From positions 5,208,001 through 5,272,000 of the forward strand of contig NZ_CP068082.1 of the NCBI RefSeq assembly GCF_016724845.1: a DNA stretch of 64,000 nt, written 5' to 3'. The position numbers were made by a program, and so were the translations under genes. Positions within the stretch are counted from its first letter, which is position 1. Each line of letters begins with the position of its first letter. This document shows positions 54,256-61,861 of this stretch, in pieces. This DNA is from Sphingobacterium spiritivorum (GTDB lineage Bacteria; Bacteroidota; Bacteroidia; Sphingobacteriales; Sphingobacteriaceae). Under the pieces are notes generated by a model. That model had not been told where the DNA came from and ran no database searches. It worked only from the letters and a program-made list of their open reading frames with translations.

Positions 54256-55526
54256 ATGAGAATTTTCAATTGGTCTGATTTAAAGAAAATCAGTTTTATA
54301 TATCCACTAATAATCATCTTGCTTACAAGTATTTCCTCCTGTAAAAAAGACAAAGAAGAAGATGAAAATGTTTCTCCGAAAACAGGATCGAGATCTGAAC
54401 TGACTATAGATTCATTATATCTTTATGCAAAAGAAATTTACCTTTGGAACGATGCACTCCCTAGTTATGGCTCTTTCTCACCGAGAGAGAAATATGCACA
54501 CATTACACCTGAGATAAATGCATTAAATAAGGAATTATTCGATATATCACAGCTAAAGATTAACGAAAACACCAAATTACCTTTTGAATATTTACACAGT
54601 GGAGCTCCTCGATATAGTTATCTGGAACCCAGTTTTAATCAAAATATTAAAGCTGAGACGAAAACAAGTTCTAATACAAAAAATAATGATATTACAGTTT
54701 CTTACAGCAATGATTTAGTATATTTTGCAATATCATCTTTTCCAAAGTTGGATGTACTAAAGGCGGATCTAGACGATTTATTTACTGATATCGCTAAACA
54801 ACAGCCTTAGACAATTATCCTTGATTTACGCTACAATAAAGGGGGGTATATCGAAACAACAGAATATCTAGCCAACCTTATAGCGCCAAGCAGATTAAAT
54901 GGCAAAATAATGTATACCGAACAGTTTAACAACTTACTAATTAGCGGACATGCCAAGATCTTGAAGCACCAACCCTATCTAGATCATAATGGTAATTATG
55001 TGAAGATAAATGGAAGACAAGCAACAATGGCTGACGTTGATTTCAGTGAAAAGGGAAATACTTATCAATTTAGTAAAAAAGGAAAATTAGAAAGTATTAA
55101 AAATATCTATTTCATAACATCCCAATCAACCGCATCAGCAAGTGAACTATTAATAAGCCTATTTAAACCTTATTTCAATGTAAAAACAGTAGGACAGAAA
55201 ACTTTCTGAAAACCGGTAGGTTTTTTCCCCATTGATATTGATAGATATTCGCTATATCTAAGCAGTTTTCTATTAAAAAATGCACATGGTTGGTTTGGCT
55301 ATTTTGATGGGATTGAACCAATATTACTGTTGATCTTCCAATTAGCCCTGTCCTTGGTGATCCAGATGAAGCCGGTTTTAAAAATATACTGCTCGATATC
55401 GAAGCCAACTGGGAACGTACATCAATAACAAAAGGTACACTACCAAAAACAAAAAAAATTAAAATAGAAACAAATGAACACCCAAAAGAAATACTTTCTA
55501 TTGAAAACAGATTTAAATTAAAGTAA
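54256..55526 (+). pseudogene. S41-family peptidase, multiply disrupted
   Basis: Lipoprotein signal (IILLTSISSC) followed by an S41 peptidase interrupted by TAG at 54808-54810 and TGA at 55207-55209 in the same frame, and by a frameshift near 55314. Order of remains: LTIDSLYLYAKEIYLWNDALPSY; then TIILDLRYNKGGYIETTEYLANLI after the first stop; the active-site region IYFITSQSTASASELLISLF; KPVGFFPIDIDRYSLYLSS after the second stop; and, in another frame, DLPISPVLGDPDEAGFKNILLDIEANWE to a stop at 55526. The usual PDZ stretch appears missing (about residues 130-150). Not functional. Confidence 0.85.
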
Positions 55527-55676
55527 CACTTACACAACCACTTAGAAGTACTCAAAACCCCACTTATAAGAAAACAATAATAAGCTAATAATAAAATCAG
55601 AACAAAAGAAATAATATACAAACATTTATTTTAAAATAAATTAAAATAAAACAATCAATAATATTGATATATAAAT

Positions 55677-55713
55677 ATTATTACGTTAATTTGCATCAAA
55701 ATAACGTAATAAT
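55677..55713 (+). promoter_or_regulatory. Inverted repeat over the MACPF start codon
   Basis: Perfect 12-base arms ATTATTACGTTA (55677-55688) and TAACGTAATAAT (55702-55713), 13-base spacer. The right arm ends on the AT of the ATG at 55712. In RNA it would hide the start codon; in DNA it could be an operator. Confidence 0.6.
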
Positions 55714-57133
55714 GAAAAAAATTAATTTAATCTACACGTTGATAGCCTCAACGCTGCTTCTTACTAACTGTAAGAAAAACGAAATCACGCAAGAAAAACT
55801 ACCAAACAACAATTTGGAAAAACAAGCTTCTTCCATGGATAATAAATTAGATTTATTAGGCTATGGTTATGACGCTACTGGAAGGTATGCAAATATTGAA
55901 TCCTCCAGATTACAAGTAATCGATGCTGAAAAATTCTATAATTTAGATCGAAGCCATGTAGGGATAATTGCAGGTGTAGAGGATTTTTTTGAGTATAAAT
56001 TTGCTAATAATGCCAGAGAATATTCTGACTCCTTAAGTGTGAAAGCTACAGGGGGATTTAGTGCTTTCGGTTTATTTAAAGCAGAAATTAACACCTCTTT
56101 CGGTAATAGTGAAGCATTTAAAGGAAGCTATTCTTTAGCGAATGCAACAAAATATATAGTTCAAAAAAGACTCAATTTTAGCACGTCGATTCAAAACCTT
56201 AGGGACAATTATCTAAGCGCTTCTTTTGTTAATGACCTCAATCGCCTATCCGCTCAAGAAATCGTTTCTTACTACGGAACCCATGTTTGTACAAATATAG
56301 TTTTGGGAGCAAAGTTTTCATTTTCCTATCGTACGGAAACAAGTAGCTCAAAAAAAAGAGAATCATTAGCAGCTGGCTTAGCTGTTAACGGTCTCGCTAA
56401 AGTATGGTCTGCTACAGCTGATTTTACATATAATGCTTCGGATGCAAAAGCTAACTACAATCAACAAGTTAATTATCGTTCCGTAGGGGGGGATGGAACA
56501 CAAGGCTTAATAGGCGAAATTTCATTGGATTATTCAACTCCAACAAAAATTTCCATTAACCAATGGCAAAGCACCTGTAAACCTCAAAACGCTATCTTAA
56601 TTGATTTTGGAAACGGAGGACTCGTTCCTTTATATGAATTCGTAAGCAATCCAACTAAAAAAGCACAGATAAAAACATATATAGAACAATATTTAGCGGC
56701 AAATAGAACCGAAATATCCTTAAATAAAATCCCTATTTACCGCTACTATAGCGCAAACATGGTAGACCATATATATGATCCACAACCTAATGTTATTTCT
56801 TATGACAATACTTGGGTAAAAGAAAAAATTGCATTTTATGGCTATAATTACCCAGCTCCAAACACTGTCGCCGTTTACAAATATTTTATACCTAGTATGA
56901 ATGACCACGTATATTATACTGATCCTTATATTCAATACAGAGATAGCAACGTCAAAAACGAAGGTATTATCTTCTATGTCCCCACTCAAAACCTTCCAGG
57001 AACAAAACCAGTATACAAATATTATAGTGATTCAATGAAGGATCATATCTTCGAATTGGATCCCAATATTAATCAGGTTGATAAAACTTGGATAAGAGAA
57101 GACATCGTATTCAATGCATTTCCAGCACCTTAA
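55712..57133 (+). CDS. MACPF (perforin-like) lipoprotein with C-terminal repeats
   Basis: 473 residues, lipoprotein signal MKKINLIYTLIASTLLLTNC (Cys20); the ATG at 55712 is preferred to the frame opening at 55664. MACPF domain about 40-325: YEYKFANNAREYSDSLSV, then the signature YYGTHVCTNIVLGAKFSFSY. The C-terminal 150 residues hold three repeats of about 50 (PIYRYYSANMVDHIYDPQPN, AVYKYFIPSMNDHVYYTDPY, PVYKYYSDSMKDHIFELDPN). MACPF lipoproteins of Bacteroides are secreted antimicrobial toxins (BSAPs), so a similar role is possible. AT-richer than its surroundings. Confidence 0.88.
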   Translation: MKKINLIYTLIASTLLLTNCKKNEITQEKLPNNNLEKQASSMDNKLDLLGYGYDATGRYANIESSRLQVIDAEKFYNLDRSHVGIIAGVEDFFEYKFANNAREYSDSLSVKATGGFSAFGLFKAEINTSFGNSEAFKGSYSLANATKYIVQKRLNFSTSIQNLRDNYLSASFVNDLNRLSAQEIVSYYGTHVCTNIVLGAKFSFSYRTETSSSKKRESLAAGLAVNGLAKVWSATADFTYNASDAKANYNQQVNYRSVGGDGTQGLIGEISLDYSTPTKISINQWQSTCKPQNAILIDFGNGGLVPLYEFVSNPTKKAQIKTYIEQYLAANRTEISLNKIPIYRYYSANMVDHIYDPQPNVISYDNTWVKEKIAFYGYNYPAPNTVAVYKYFIPSMNDHVYYTDPYIQYRDSNVKNEGIIFYVPTQNLPGTKPVYKYYSDSMKDHIFELDPNINQVDKTWIREDIVFNAFPAP

Positions 57134-57171
57134 ACTCGAATAGCTATTAATCTCCTTCGTTTATAGAAAGA

Positions 57172-57213
57172 AAATAATTTGCTTCCCCCCCCCTTATGGG
57201 AAGCAAATTATTT
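57172..57213 (+). terminator. Terminator of the MACPF gene with a C-tract loop
   Basis: Perfect 16-bp stem AAATAATTTGCTTCCC (57172-57187) / GGGAAGCAAATTATTT (57198-57213). Nine C in a row (57185-57193) run from stem into loop. 38 bases after the stop. Confidence 0.8.
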
Positions 57214-57281
57214 GTAAATTTCTGAGTTCACAATTTTTAGGTTTTGTTAATATACTTATCTTTATTTCTAAAGTATATATC

Positions 57282-57926
57282 ATGACCACCTTTGCTGAAA
57301 AAGTAATCGCATTTAACAAACAACTTCAATATCAGGGAAATCTTCCTTCCGATTTTAATGTCATCAGCCCCTACCTCGACAACCCTGAGACGCTGATCGT
57401 TATGCAGCAATTTTACAATAAATACTATAACGACAATAGGAAACGTAAATTTATCATTGGCATCAATCCAAGTAGACATGGCGCTGGTGTGACGGGCGTG
57501 CCTTTTACCGATACCAAACGGTTATACAGTGCCTGCGATATAAAAATGCAATCTGCCCATACGCATGAAATCTCCTCCGTCTTTATGTATGACATGATCC
57601 AGGCTTATGGTGGTCCCGAACTCTTCTACAAACAATTTTACATTAATTCCCCTTTCCCACTCGCTATCGTTCGGGAGGTCAAAGCCAACAGCTGGATCAA
57701 TGCAAACTATTACGACGATAAACAGCTCTTCGACATGGTAAAGCCATTTATGGTCAAATCGCTGAAACAGCATATTTCAACGGGACTCGAAACTGAGGAA
57801 GTATTTGTCCTGGGAAAAAAGAATGCCTCTTTTTTGACCAAAATCAATAAAGAGGAAAAACTATTTGGGGGCATTGCATTCAGGGCCCTTTTTCATATCC
57901 TTAGCGTACAATTCAGCTCTGTTTAA
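57282..57926 (+). CDS. SMUG2-type uracil-DNA glycosylase family protein, 3' truncated
   Basis: 214 residues. Family features: the N-terminal FAEKVIAFNKQLQYQGNLPSDFNVISPYLDNPE, the glycosylase motif IGINPSRHGAGVTGVPFTDTKRL (about 52-74), YDMIQAYGGPELFYKQFYINSPFPLA, and EEVFVLGKKNASFLTKINKEEKLFGGI (about 168-194). Normal members go on with a HPR..MQY-type ending. Here GGI is followed by AFRALFHILSVQFSSV, unrelated, so roughly the last 30 residues are replaced by read-through into flanking DNA (joint near 57871). Probably not fully functional. Confidence 0.8.
   Translation: MTTFAEKVIAFNKQLQYQGNLPSDFNVISPYLDNPETLIVMQQFYNKYYNDNRKRKFIIGINPSRHGAGVTGVPFTDTKRLYSACDIKMQSAHTHEISSVFMYDMIQAYGGPELFYKQFYINSPFPLAIVREVKANSWINANYYDDKQLFDMVKPFMVKSLKQHISTGLETEEVFVLGKKNASFLTKINKEEKLFGGIAFRALFHILSVQFSSV
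57864..57892 (+). repeat. Direct repeat B, right edge of the inserted block
   Basis: TTTGGGGGCATTGCATT then CAGGGCCCTTTTT. Its first 17 bases equal repeat A at 54070. The second half, GGGCCCTTTTTC (57883-57894), is the proposed 3' half and U tract of the SusCD operon's original terminator. Confidence 0.6.
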
Positions 57927-57938
57927 TCTAATCTATTA

Positions 57939-58301
57939 TCAAAAAAACGGATTCAACAGATCCGCAAGGCCGGATATTCCTGCTCCCGCAATACAAAACC
58001 ATGAAATCCAGTCCGTAAATTCATTCCTCTTATGTTTCAGATACAACAGGTGAAACCCGGTATGTACCATCAGAAAAACATTAAATCCGTTCATAAATGT
58101 TTCTGAAGTCGGGAAATCATGTAATTGTCTGTAAATAAACAGGAATATGGGAATATGAGCAAACATAAAGATCCTGTATCCCCACTGATCATCCAGAAAG
58201 GAAAGTACCGGAAAAATTCGCCACTCTTTGCAGCGTATTGCATCCATCTCATGTATGGTAAACAGGGAAAGCCCTGTATAAAAGAAAATATGTTCAGACA
58301 T
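57939..58301 (-). CDS. DUF6713-like membrane protein
   Basis: 120 residues, four hydrophobic segments (about 5-18, 43-58, 70-85, 98-117). HEMDAIRCKEWRIFPVL at about 17-33 and the His-rich MVHTGFHLLYLKHK resemble DUF6713 proteins, whose role is unknown. Last gene of a small membrane-protein operon. Confidence 0.7.
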   Translation of the reverse strand: MSEHIFFYTGLSLFTIHEMDAIRCKEWRIFPVLSFLDDQWGYRIFMFAHIPIFLFIYRQLHDFPTSETFMNGFNVFLMVHTGFHLLYLKHKRNEFTDWISWFCIAGAGISGLADLLNPFF

Positions 58302-58329
58302 CAGGGTTGATGAAGATAACTATACATGA

Positions 58330-58647
58330 TTAATTTTGTCCATTGTGCAGTTTGCGAAGAATTTTATAATCGACATAAAAAGTTCCAAACGGGATGATGC
58401 AGGCAATAAGGACTTTCCAGGTGGTCTGCTTAAATTTCCAGTTTTCCTCTACTCCCACCCGTAATGTATTAAAGATAAAAAGTAAGAATAATACACCATG
58501 CACAGGCCCGATATGTCTGACCCAATCCGGATCATGAAAAATATATTTTAAAGGGACTGCAATGCATACGAGTATGAGTAAGGAAAATCCTTCCAGAAGT
58601 GCCAACAGTCGTAGCCGGCCTGTAGTTGTTGTAAAATACTTTTTCAT
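58330..58647 (-). CDS. DUF3817-family membrane protein
   Basis: 105 residues, three helices (about 15-32, 46-62, 80-95). LRLLALLEGFSLLILVCIAVPLKYIF and GPVHGVLFLLFIF are typical of DUF3817, and the ending FGTFYVDYKILRK fits. Function unknown. It starts 2 bases after the stop of the gene upstream. Confidence 0.85.
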   Translation of the reverse strand: MKKYFTTTTGRLRLLALLEGFSLLILVCIAVPLKYIFHDPDWVRHIGPVHGVLFLLFIFNTLRVGVEENWKFKQTTWKVLIACIIPFGTFYVDYKILRKLHNGQN

Positions 58648-58649
58648 AG

Positions 58650-59114
58650 TTAAAATGTTCTCAAATAAGGTCTGTTTGATAAGGGTGAAAATGGCCAGGG
58701 AATGGCGATAAAGATGATTATTAAGGCAATCGAAAAATAGATCAGCATAGTTCTGAATTTCTCTTTATCCGTATTTTTTCTTTTCGCCAGTGCAGATCCC
58801 AGAGTCAGCGTAATAATGGCCAGCAACATCAGTATAAAATGAATAATACTGTAAAAGGTCAGATCTGCTTGTTGTATGGCTTTCTTTACGTCAGACCAGA
58901 AATATTTCACAACCGGACTTTTGATATACAGTAACATGCCGATCATGAGCTGAATATGTGCAATCGTTGCTGTCCAGTGTCGCACAGCATTGTCCGTGTT
59001 TGAGAATATCCTGTTTTTGATATAACCTGTGTACGATCTGTAAACAGCATAAATTACAAAGGCCAATACAAGCCATCTTACCAGCGAATGGAGAATTAAG
59101 AGTGTGGAATACAT
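58650..59114 (-). CDS. Small membrane protein (cytochrome b-like)
   Basis: 154 residues with four helices (about 5-22, 48-66, 85-108, 122-143). His residues in the helices (LILHSLVRWLV, HWTATIAHIQLMIGM, YSIIHFILM) recall proteins annotated as cytochrome B-like in Bacteroidota, but heme binding is not shown. First well-supported gene of the TetR-linked operon. Confidence 0.65.
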   Translation of the reverse strand: MYSTLLILHSLVRWLVLAFVIYAVYRSYTGYIKNRIFSNTDNAVRHWTATIAHIQLMIGMLLYIKSPVVKYFWSDVKKAIQQADLTFYSIIHFILMLLAIITLTLGSALAKRKNTDKEKFRTMLIYFSIALIIIFIAIPWPFSPLSNRPYLRTF

Positions 59115-59125
59115 ATTACGTTGTG

Positions 59126-59236
59126 CTAGTTTTTACGGTCAGTAAATCGTTTCCGGACAGAGGGTGCTGTGCTAAGTATAGTGGCTGGTAAACCAGAAAG
59201 GGTAAACTCCGAAGTGATGTATAGATGTGTTTCCAT
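59126..59236 (-). CDS. Possible 36-residue leader peptide or remnant
   Basis: METHLYITSEFTLSGLPATI... ending VRKRFTDRKN. It lies between the TetR operator and the membrane operon, with its stop 11 bases before the next ATG. It could be a true small gene, the remnant of a larger one, or chance. Confidence 0.3.
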   Translation of the reverse strand: METHLYITSEFTLSGLPATILSTAPSVRKRFTDRKN

Positions 59237-59261
59237 ATTTTTTATTTTATTGATATTCAAA

Positions 59262-59307
59262 TTTTTTGAATTAAAACATACCAATCAGTATGTTTTAATT
59301 CAAAAAA
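59262..59307. promoter_or_regulatory. TetR-type operator 1, also a hairpin
   Basis: Perfect 20-base arms TTTTTTGAATTAAAACATAC (59262-59281) and its complement (59288-59307) around CAATCA. The core CATAC-N6-GTATG matches operator 2. It lies between the tetR-type stop and the membrane operon and may also terminate tetR transcription. Confidence 0.75.
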
Positions 59308-59309
59308 AT

Positions 59310-59900
59310 TTATTTCAAGCTGTTCAGGTAATTTTTAAGCTCATTTAAATAAGGTATATATACTTTTTTACTGTTTTCCAGTTTTCCGAAATTTCGTATT
59401 CCCCAATATCCCGACATGATGAACAGTGTTACCTGTTGCGCATTTACATCATTACGCACAGATCCGTTTTGCTGTCCCTTTTCTATAACAGCAGTCATGA
59501 TGTTAACCCATTGTCTGCTGATATCATTAAGTGCTTTACTGAAATCAACATTCCACGGTGCCATTTCCTGTGTAAAATTTGCTGCCGGACAGCCATATTC
59601 AACCTTTAGAAAATCATTCTCCATCAGTAGATGATACATCAGTTGGTAAATAGCTTCCAGAGGATTTTCGGCGTGCTGCAGGGGTTCAATAAAACTTTTT
59701 ATAAGGACAGGTTTCATTAGCTCATTGATGATTGCAACACCCATTTCATCTTTATTTTTAAAATGATAATAGAATGCTCCTTTTGTCACCTGCGTAGTAG
59801 CGAGTATATCATCTACGCTAGTCGTTTGATATCCCTTCGTATAGATGAGCTCAAATGCTTTTTGTAATATAGTAAGCCGGGTTGTTTCTGCCTTTTTCAT
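59310..59900 (-). CDS. TetR/AcrR-family repressor
   Basis: 196 residues. N-terminal HTH about 8-52 (TRLTILQKAFELIYTKGYQTTSVDDILATTQVTKGAFYYHFKNKDEMG), then an all-helical ligand domain. Two operators with the same core (CATAC-N6-GTATG) flank the gene, one over its own promoter and one ahead of the membrane operon downstream, so it probably represses both. Ligand unknown. Confidence 0.94.
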   Translation of the reverse strand: MKKAETTRLTILQKAFELIYTKGYQTTSVDDILATTQVTKGAFYYHFKNKDEMGVAIINELMKPVLIKSFIEPLQHAENPLEAIYQLMYHLLMENDFLKVEYGCPAANFTQEMAPWNVDFSKALNDISRQWVNIMTAVIEKGQQNGSVRNDVNAQQVTLFIMSGYWGIRNFGKLENSKKVYIPYLNELKNYLNSLK

Positions 59901-59971
59901 ATCTTATTCTATACCTATTTATCACATACAACAAAATGATGTCTGAATACCTGTATTTGATAAATCTGAAA

Positions 59972-60009
59972 CAAAGATAATAAAAAACATACTATCCAGT
60001 ATGTTTTTT
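59972..60009 (-). promoter_or_regulatory. tetR promoter -7 element and TetR-type operator 2
   Basis: Minus strand TATCTTTG (59972-59979) is a perfect -7 box. Palindrome AAAAAACATAC-TATCCA-GTATGTTTTTT (59982-59992, 59999-60009) lies in the spacer upstream of it, a classic place for autorepression. The core CATAC-N6-GTATG equals operator 1. Confidence 0.75.
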
Positions 60010-60117
60010 TGTTTATCTTTTGTCATTTACATATGCCAAAGCCGGCCGGCATCAGTGTCCGTAAAAGAAAGCGGGAATAATTTTTCGAAAGTGTTCATTT
60101 ATACTGTTTCCTTTCCC

Positions 60118-60151
60118 GATCAATTGATTATATTTAGGTAATCAATTGATC
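60118..60151. promoter_or_regulatory. Inverted repeat upstream of the araC-type gene
   Basis: Perfect 11-base arms GATCAATTGAT (60118-60128) and ATCAATTGATC (60141-60151), 12-base spacer. Each arm has the palindrome TCAATTGA, so these are two sites 23 bases apart. Probably a regulator's operator. Confidence 0.6.
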
Positions 60152-60201
60152 ACACAACTATACACAGCTATTTCCCCAAATAGACTTTAATTCAGCATAC
60201 T

Positions 60202-61008
60202 ATGTCCAGATTATCAATGCAAACTGACGGCAGTTTGTCTAATTTTTCGGATGGTATATTAGATATAAGATTATTTAGTTTCTTAAATACCACCTTTCAT
60301 CACCATCAACTGAATCAGTTGATATCTCCGGCGAATGGGGTACTGTACCTCCATACTGAAGGAGACACATTGTACATTCCAGATAAGTATTACGCCTGGA
60401 TTCCTTCAGGTATGATATATAAATTAATTTCGAAATCGGAACAGATCAAACTGACAACTTTGTTTTTAAAACCGGAGAAGAATGAAATTCAATCTGATTT
60501 TTTCAATACTTTGGGAGTATACGCTCCTAATACCTTAATAGAAGAGTTACTGCAATTTGGATTTCGTCACTGGCAGGAGACAAAACATGCAGGACTCAAA
60601 GAATCCTGTATGGCTGCCCTTAAACGTATACTTCCGGTGGTTCTTTCTACTCCATTAAAACTCTTTGTCCCCGCTCCGGAATCGGAAGTTTTAATGGAAA
60701 TCATAACTTATATCCAGAAGCACCTGAACAGTCCTTCTGATTTTCAGCAGCTTGCACAAAGATTCAATCTTTCCGAACGGACTTTATCACGATGGTTTAA
60801 AAAAGAAACAGGCAGCACCATATTTCAATTTGTCAAATCCGTCAGAGTGCAGAAAGCTCTTGAACTCATAGAAAGCAGCAATATGGAGATCGTCGAAATC
60901 ACGCATGCGGTAGGATACAATAGTCTTTCTGCCTTTAGTACTGTATTCAAAGAATTTATGGGAGAATCGCCTCAGGAATATAAAAAACGATTCCACAAGG
61001 AAAAGTGA
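60202..61008 (+). CDS. AraC-family transcriptional regulator
   Basis: 268 residues. An N-terminal cupin-like sensing domain (about 35-110, LYLHTEGDTLYIPDKYYAWIPSGMIYKL) and a C-terminal double HTH (about 168-265: MEIITYIQKHLNSPSDFQQLAQRFNLSERTLSRWFKKETGSTIFQFVKSVRVQKALELIESSNMEIVEITHAVGYNSLSAFSTVFKEFMGESPQEYKKRF). Divergent from the tetR-type gene. Target genes unknown. Confidence 0.93.
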   Translation: MSRLSMQTDGSLSNFSDGILDIRLFSFLNTTFHHHQLNQLISPANGVLYLHTEGDTLYIPDKYYAWIPSGMIYKLISKSEQIKLTTLFLKPEKNEIQSDFFNTLGVYAPNTLIEELLQFGFRHWQETKHAGLKESCMAALKRILPVVLSTPLKLFVPAPESEVLMEIITYIQKHLNSPSDFQQLAQRFNLSERTLSRWFKKETGSTIFQFVKSVRVQKALELIESSNMEIVEITHAVGYNSLSAFSTVFKEFMGESPQEYKKRFHKEK

Positions 61009-61032
61009 TTTCTTAAATTAACAAAAAAAAAA

Positions 61033-61057
61033 AGGTATAAAGCCTGACGTTATACCT
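61033..61057 (-). terminator. Terminator of the superoxide dismutase operon
   Basis: Stem AGGTATAA (61033-61040) / TTATACCT (61050-61057). On the minus strand the hairpin is followed by a run of about ten T, a strong Rho-independent terminator for the operon ending with the superoxide dismutase gene. Confidence 0.8.
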
Positions 61058-61103
61058 GTTTAGAAAAAAGACTAATAGCGATTATACCCGTCTGTATTAT
61101 TCT

Positions 61104-61838
61104 TTATCCTTTAGCGGATTTATCAAAATAATGCTGAACCTTATCCCAATTGACTACTGACCACCAGCTATTTACATATTCTACCCGTTTATTCTGATAA
61201 TGCAGATAGTAGGCATGCTCCCAGACATCAAGGCCGAGAAGAGGAATTCCCTTGAATGCAGAGATATCCATCAATGGATTATCTTGATTAGGAGTTCCGC
61301 CGATTTTGAGTTTGCCCTGATCAGCTACCAACCATGCCCAACCCGATCCAAACTGTGATAAGGCCGCTTTTGTAAATTCTTCTTTAAACTTATCAAATGA
61401 CCCGAATGCTGTATCAATAGCTTTTGCCAGACTTCCGCCAGGCTTGTTATCAGTACGTACAGGTCTCAATACAGACCAGAACAATTCGTGATTATACGCT
61501 CCACCTGCATTATTACGAAGCTTGCCGGAATATTTTGAGATATTTTTCAAAAGATCCTGAGCTTGCTTTACATCTACTTTTTCTGCTTCTATGGCTTCAT
61601 TGGCAGCTACCACATAATTGTTATAGTGTCTTTCGTAATGTATCTGCATGGTCTGTGCATCAATCGTCGGCTCCAGATCAGCATATGTATAAGGCAACAC
61701 TGCCTTCGCGAAACGAAATTTATCTGCTCCTCCTAATATTGACGGAACTGCCGATCCTGTCAATACCTGCGTCATCAGTAGCCCTGTTGTCAGGCCAAGA
61801 CTATTTTTAATAAAGGTTCTTCTGTTCTTGTTTTCCAT
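61104..61838 (-). CDS. Fe/Mn superoxide dismutase with Tat signal
   Basis: 244 residues. MENKNRRTFIKNSLGLTTGLLM carries the twin-arginine motif RRTFIK, so the enzyme is exported folded. The SOD domain follows with metal ligands in MQIHYERHYNNYV, GGAYNHELFW and LLGLDVWEHAYYLHYQNKR, and ends YVNSWWSVVNWDKVQHYF. It removes superoxide outside the cytoplasm. Last gene of an operon with cytochrome and peroxidase genes. Confidence 0.94.
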   Translation of the reverse strand: MENKNRRTFIKNSLGLTTGLLMTQVLTGSAVPSILGGADKFRFAKAVLPYTYADLEPTIDAQTMQIHYERHYNNYVVAANEAIEAEKVDVKQAQDLLKNISKYSGKLRNNAGGAYNHELFWSVLRPVRTDNKPGGSLAKAIDTAFGSFDKFKEEFTKAALSQFGSGWAWLVADQGKLKIGGTPNQDNPLMDISAFKGIPLLGLDVWEHAYYLHYQNKRVEYVNSWWSVVNWDKVQHYFDKSAKG

Positions 61839-61861
61839 ATCATGTGTTTTTAACAGCTTAT

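Larger units (their letters stand above)
59901..60201. other. 301-base divergent control region
   Basis: Between the tetR-type and araC-type genes. It contains the tetR promoter with operator 2 and an 11-bp inverted repeat near the araC-type gene, each listed. Nothing else stands out. Confidence 0.6.

Noticed and set aside
54808..55209. Recoded stop codons (for example selenocysteine) in the S41 gene
   Set aside because: Two different stops, a frameshift and missing domain parts point to decay; no recoding element is seen.
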